Positions 48,135-50,268 of a stretch of 50,268 nucleotides of DNA are shown piece by piece. Position numbers and translations under genes: made by a program. The notes under the pieces are model-generated. The model was not told the DNA's origin. It saw only the letters and a list, made by a program, of their open reading frames with translations, and did not search any database. The first letter of the stretch is position 1. The number at the start of each line of letters is the position of its first letter. The stretch lies in contig CALJLV010000101.1 in the NCBI GenBank assembly GCA_937982505.1, positions 1 to 50,268 of the forward strand, given 5' to 3'. This stretch comes from an uncultured Desulfobacteraceae bacterium (GTDB taxonomy: Bacteria; Desulfobacterota; Desulfobacteria; Desulfobacterales; UBA2174).

Positions 48135-48914
48135 ATGGACGACATGATGCCGGTCCTGTTCGTGGGCCACGGCAATCCGATGAATGCCCTGGCAGACAAC
48201 CGCTACACCCGGGGGTGGGCCGCCATAGGCCGATCGATGCCGCCTCCCCGGGCCATTCTGGCCATCTCGGCCCACTATTATATCCCCTTTCGCATGGTGA
48301 CCACGAGCCCCAGGCCGATCACCATCCACGACTTCAGCGGCTTTCCCGACGAACTCTACCAGATCCGATACCCGGCCCCGGGCAGTCCCGAACTTGCCGG
48401 GCGGGTCATGGATCTGCTGGCGCCCCAGCGGCTCCGGTCCGATGCCGACTGGGGGCTGGATCACGGCACCTGGTCGGTGCTGGTGCACATGTTTCCCCGG
48501 GCCGAGATTCCCGTGGTGCAGCTCAGTATGGACGAAAACCAGCCGCCGGCGGTCCACCACGACATCGGCCTGCGGCTGATGCCGCTGAGGCAAGAGGGCG
48601 TGCTGGTGGTGGGCAGCGGCAACCTGGTGCACAACCTGGTCCGGTACCGGTGGCGGGACAGAGACGGCGCGCCTTTCGACTGGGCGGCGAGATTCGAAAG
48701 CCGTGTGCGCCAGTGCCTCCTGGACGGCGACCCCGACCCGCTGGTCCATTACGACCAGTTCGGCGACGATGCCCATCTGGCCGTGCCGACGCCGGATCAC
48801 TATCTGCCGTTTCTCTATGCGCTGGGGCTGCGCCGTGAGGCGGACCCGGTGAGTTTTCCGGTGGAAGGGGTGGACGGCGGATCCGTTTCCATGCTCGCCG
48901 TGCGGTTCGGCTGA
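48135..48914 (+). CDS. DODA-type (YgiD/LigB-like) extradiol dioxygenase
   Basis: 259 residues; a GAGGAGGGGG tract precedes the ATG. Class III extradiol fold with the expected metal-site histidines: VGHGNPMNAL, ISAHYYIP, WGLDHGTWSVL, and PTPDHYLPFLYALG near the C-terminus, plus the VGSGNLVHNL strand. YgiD is a 4,5-DOPA extradiol dioxygenase in E. coli; the natural substrate in most bacteria is unknown. It needs O2 if catalytically used as a dioxygenase, which is notable in a genome with an anaerobic flavour. Confidence 0.9.
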   Translation: MDDMMPVLFVGHGNPMNALADNRYTRGWAAIGRSMPPPRAILAISAHYYIPFRMVTTSPRPITIHDFSGFPDELYQIRYPAPGSPELAGRVMDLLAPQRLRSDADWGLDHGTWSVLVHMFPRAEIPVVQLSMDENQPPAVHHDIGLRLMPLRQEGVLVVGSGNLVHNLVRYRWRDRDGAPFDWAARFESRVRQCLLDGDPDPLVHYDQFGDDAHLAVPTPDHYLPFLYALGLRREADPVSFPVEGVDGGSVSMLAVRFG

Positions 48915-49218
48915 TTCGCCGGGGCCCGAACGGCGCTGGGCCTGTCCGCTGCGCCTGGAGAAACCGCGGCCGAATCGGGTCTCCCTTTGCGCCAGCGCAA
49001 AGACAAATCCTGCAAACGATCCCATCTCTTGGTCCAAAAGGGTTTTTTTGATGGCTGGTGGACCCATTGCGTGCCACCCGGGTTGACGCATGATCCGATT
49101 TATTTCAGCAATACAATAATCCCGCGTTCTGTTCGAGCCAGCCTCATATTTTCCCGGGCCGCCGCGCCGGCCGCTAATGACGCGTCGGTCCGTTTCTTCG
49201 CCCGCCTGGAGGTGCCGC
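48915..49218. other. 304-bp gap before narG
   Basis: No gene seen. It holds an 18-bp palindrome (48985-49002), a -10-like TACAAT (49112-49117) and an unpaired TTGAC half-site at 49083, which could be half of an Fnr/DNR box. The other half is poor. Confidence 0.4.
48985..49002. promoter_or_regulatory. Perfect 18-bp inverted repeat CTTTGCGC-CA-GCGCAAAG
   Basis: Eight-base arms around a two-base centre, 71 bp after the dioxygenase stop and 217 bp before narG. No T-run follows, so an operator or RNA processing site is more likely than a terminator. Confidence 0.5.
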
Positions 49219-50268
49219 ATGCCGGATGGTTCGCTGCTTCGCAAGCTGCGTTTTTTTCGCCCCCGAGGGGCCTGCCCGCCGGAACCAGCCCCGGACGGCC
49301 GGGTCGAGATGCGCTGCGGCCAGCGCGAGTGGGAGGACCTCTACCGGCGCCGCTGGCAGTACGACAAGCGGGTGCGATCCACCCACGGGGTCAACTGCAC
49401 CGGTTCGTGCTCCTGGGATGTCTACGTCAAGGACGGGATCCTGGTCTGGGAAACCCAGGCCACCGACTACCCGGCCTGCGGCGAGGGGTTTCCCAACCAC
49501 GAGCCGCGCGGCTGCCCCCGGGGCGCCACCTATTCCTGGTACACCTACAGCCCGGTACGCCTCAAGTTTCCCCTGGTGCGATCGAGCCTGATGCAAATGT
49601 GGCGCGCGGCCCTGGCCGAAAACCCCGATCCGGTGGCCGCCTGGGAAGCGATCGTGGGCGACGCGGACCGGCGCCGTCAATTCCAAAAGGATCGCGGCAA
49701 GGGCGGCTTCGTGCGCGCCACCTGGGAGGAGGCCGCCGAGATGGTGGCCGCCGCCCTGATTTCCACCATCAAGCGCTACGGGCCGGACCGGGTCTTCGGT
49801 TTCACGCCGATTCCGGCCATGTCCATGGTCTGCTACGCCGCCGGGGCCAGGTTTCTGTCCTTGATCGGCGCTTCGATGATCAGTTTCTACGACTGGTACT
49901 GCGACCTGCCGCCAGCATCGCCCCAGATCTGGGGCGAGCAGACCGATGTGCCCGAGAGCGCCGACTGGTACGAATCCACCTATTTCATCGTCTGGGGCAC
50001 CAACCTGCCCATGACCCGCACCCCGGACGCCCACTTCTACACCGAGGCCCGCTACCGCGGCGCCCGGGTGGCGGCGGTGGCCCCGGATTACGCCGAGTCG
50101 GTCAAGTTCGCCGACACCTGGCTGCCGGCCCGCGCCGGCACCGACGCGGCCCTGGCCATGGCCATGACCCGGGTGGTCTTTGAGGAATTCCACGTCCGGC
50201 GCCAGGTGCCCTACTTTGTCGACTACGCCAAGCGCTACACCGACCTGCCGTTCCTGGTGGTCCTGGAA
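49219..50268 (+). CDS. narG: Respiratory nitrate reductase alpha subunit, N-terminal part (runs off right edge)
   Basis: 350 codons are present, open at the window end (the family has about 1,200). The ATG has GGAGG six bases upstream. The FS0 4Fe-4S site is intact as in E. coli NarG: His56, Cys60 and Cys64 (THGVNCTGSCSW) and Cys99 (GCPRGA), each at an offset of seven from the E. coli residues. The molybdenum-ligand region YDWYCDLPPASPQIWGEQTDVPESADWY is conserved, with Asp225 the likely Mo ligand. No Tat signal is visible, so it is the cytoplasmic-facing type. It reduces nitrate to nitrite with quinol electrons delivered by NarH and NarI, which should follow outside the window. Confidence 0.95.
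   Translation, partial: MPDGSLLRKLRFFRPRGACPPEPAPDGRVEMRCGQREWEDLYRRRWQYDKRVRSTHGVNCTGSCSWDVYVKDGILVWETQATDYPACGEGFPNHEPRGCPRGATYSWYTYSPVRLKFPLVRSSLMQMWRAALAENPDPVAAWEAIVGDADRRRQFQKDRGKGGFVRATWEEAAEMVAAALISTIKRYGPDRVFGFTPIPAMSMVCYAAGARFLSLIGASMISFYDWYCDLPPASPQIWGEQTDVPESADWYESTYFIVWGTNLPMTRTPDAHFYTEARYRGARVAAVAPDYAESVKFADTWLPARAGTDAALAMAMTRVVFEEFHVRRQVPYFVDYAKRYTDLPFLVVLE

Noticed and set aside
47956..48147. 63-codon frame with GTG start before the dioxygenase
   Set aside because: Overlaps the dioxygenase start, Arg/Cys-rich, no family; a GGAG at eight bases is the only support.
1..50268. CRISPR arrays, tRNA, rRNA, transposases or phage genes
   Set aside because: None recognised on either strand; repeats present are confined to the exoprotein gene and short palindromes.

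Overview
The window is a GC-rich (roughly two-thirds G+C by eye), densely packed bacterial chromosome segment with no rRNA, tRNA, CRISPR array, IS element or phage gene that I can see. Lipoproteins, TPS secretion, Tat and Sec exports and NtrC-type regulation show a Gram-negative. The mix of a B12-dependent ribonucleotide reductase, rubrerythrin-like protein, AmmeMemoRadiSam genes, CsgG/LPP20-type lipoproteins and a nitrate reductase fits an anaerobic or facultative member of the Desulfobacterota (former Deltaproteobacteria). That placement is inference from gene content only.

Layout. 1-9215 is a two-partner secretion locus: a huge modular exoprotein (TpsA, entering from the left edge), a secreted protein with three FecR domains, and the TpsB outer-membrane transporter. 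A convergent GT-C glycosyltransferase with a TPR tail follows (9221-11071). 11393-14317 carries the Mg2+ transporter gene mgtE, with a proline/acid-rich leader ORF and a stem-loop ahead of it, then a peroxiredoxin-like stub and a DegP-like protease. 14369-20245 holds MscS, HrpB, a UPF0316 membrane protein, and a GNAT acetyltransferase with an M20 peptidase. 20265-25975 is a minus-strand run: nrdJ, a CoA-transferase/GNAT fusion, a rubrerythrin-like protein and a YkgJ cysteine-cluster protein.

26793-31637 is a four-gene envelope operon (TPR-CsgG lipoprotein, CsgG lipoprotein, LPP20/FlgT-like protein, and a PD40 propeller lipoprotein with a CXXCH haem motif). 31662-37127 has a strong promoter followed by a small exported protein and an AmmeMemoRadiSam cluster: a Sec-exported MEMO1-AMMECR1 fusion, a membrane spermidine-synthase-like protein and a Tat-exported radical SAM enzyme. 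A ZIP metal transporter follows.

38237-46511 looks like one physiological unit: gabT-type aminotransferase (minus strand), a PAS-PAS-AAA+-Fis sigma-54 activator, and a five-gene branched-chain-type amino-acid ABC transporter. The same palindrome, ATGCA-N4-TGCAT, lies in the gabT/regulator gap and at the regulator's stop codon. Both the gabT side and the transporter side have a GG-N10-GC sigma-54 promoter about 165-170 bp from the palindrome. This is the best evidence in the window for a coherent, probably undescribed regulon. The right end (46566-50268) has a Nudix hydrolase, a Crp/Fnr regulator, a DODA-type extradiol dioxygenase and the first 350 codons of narG.
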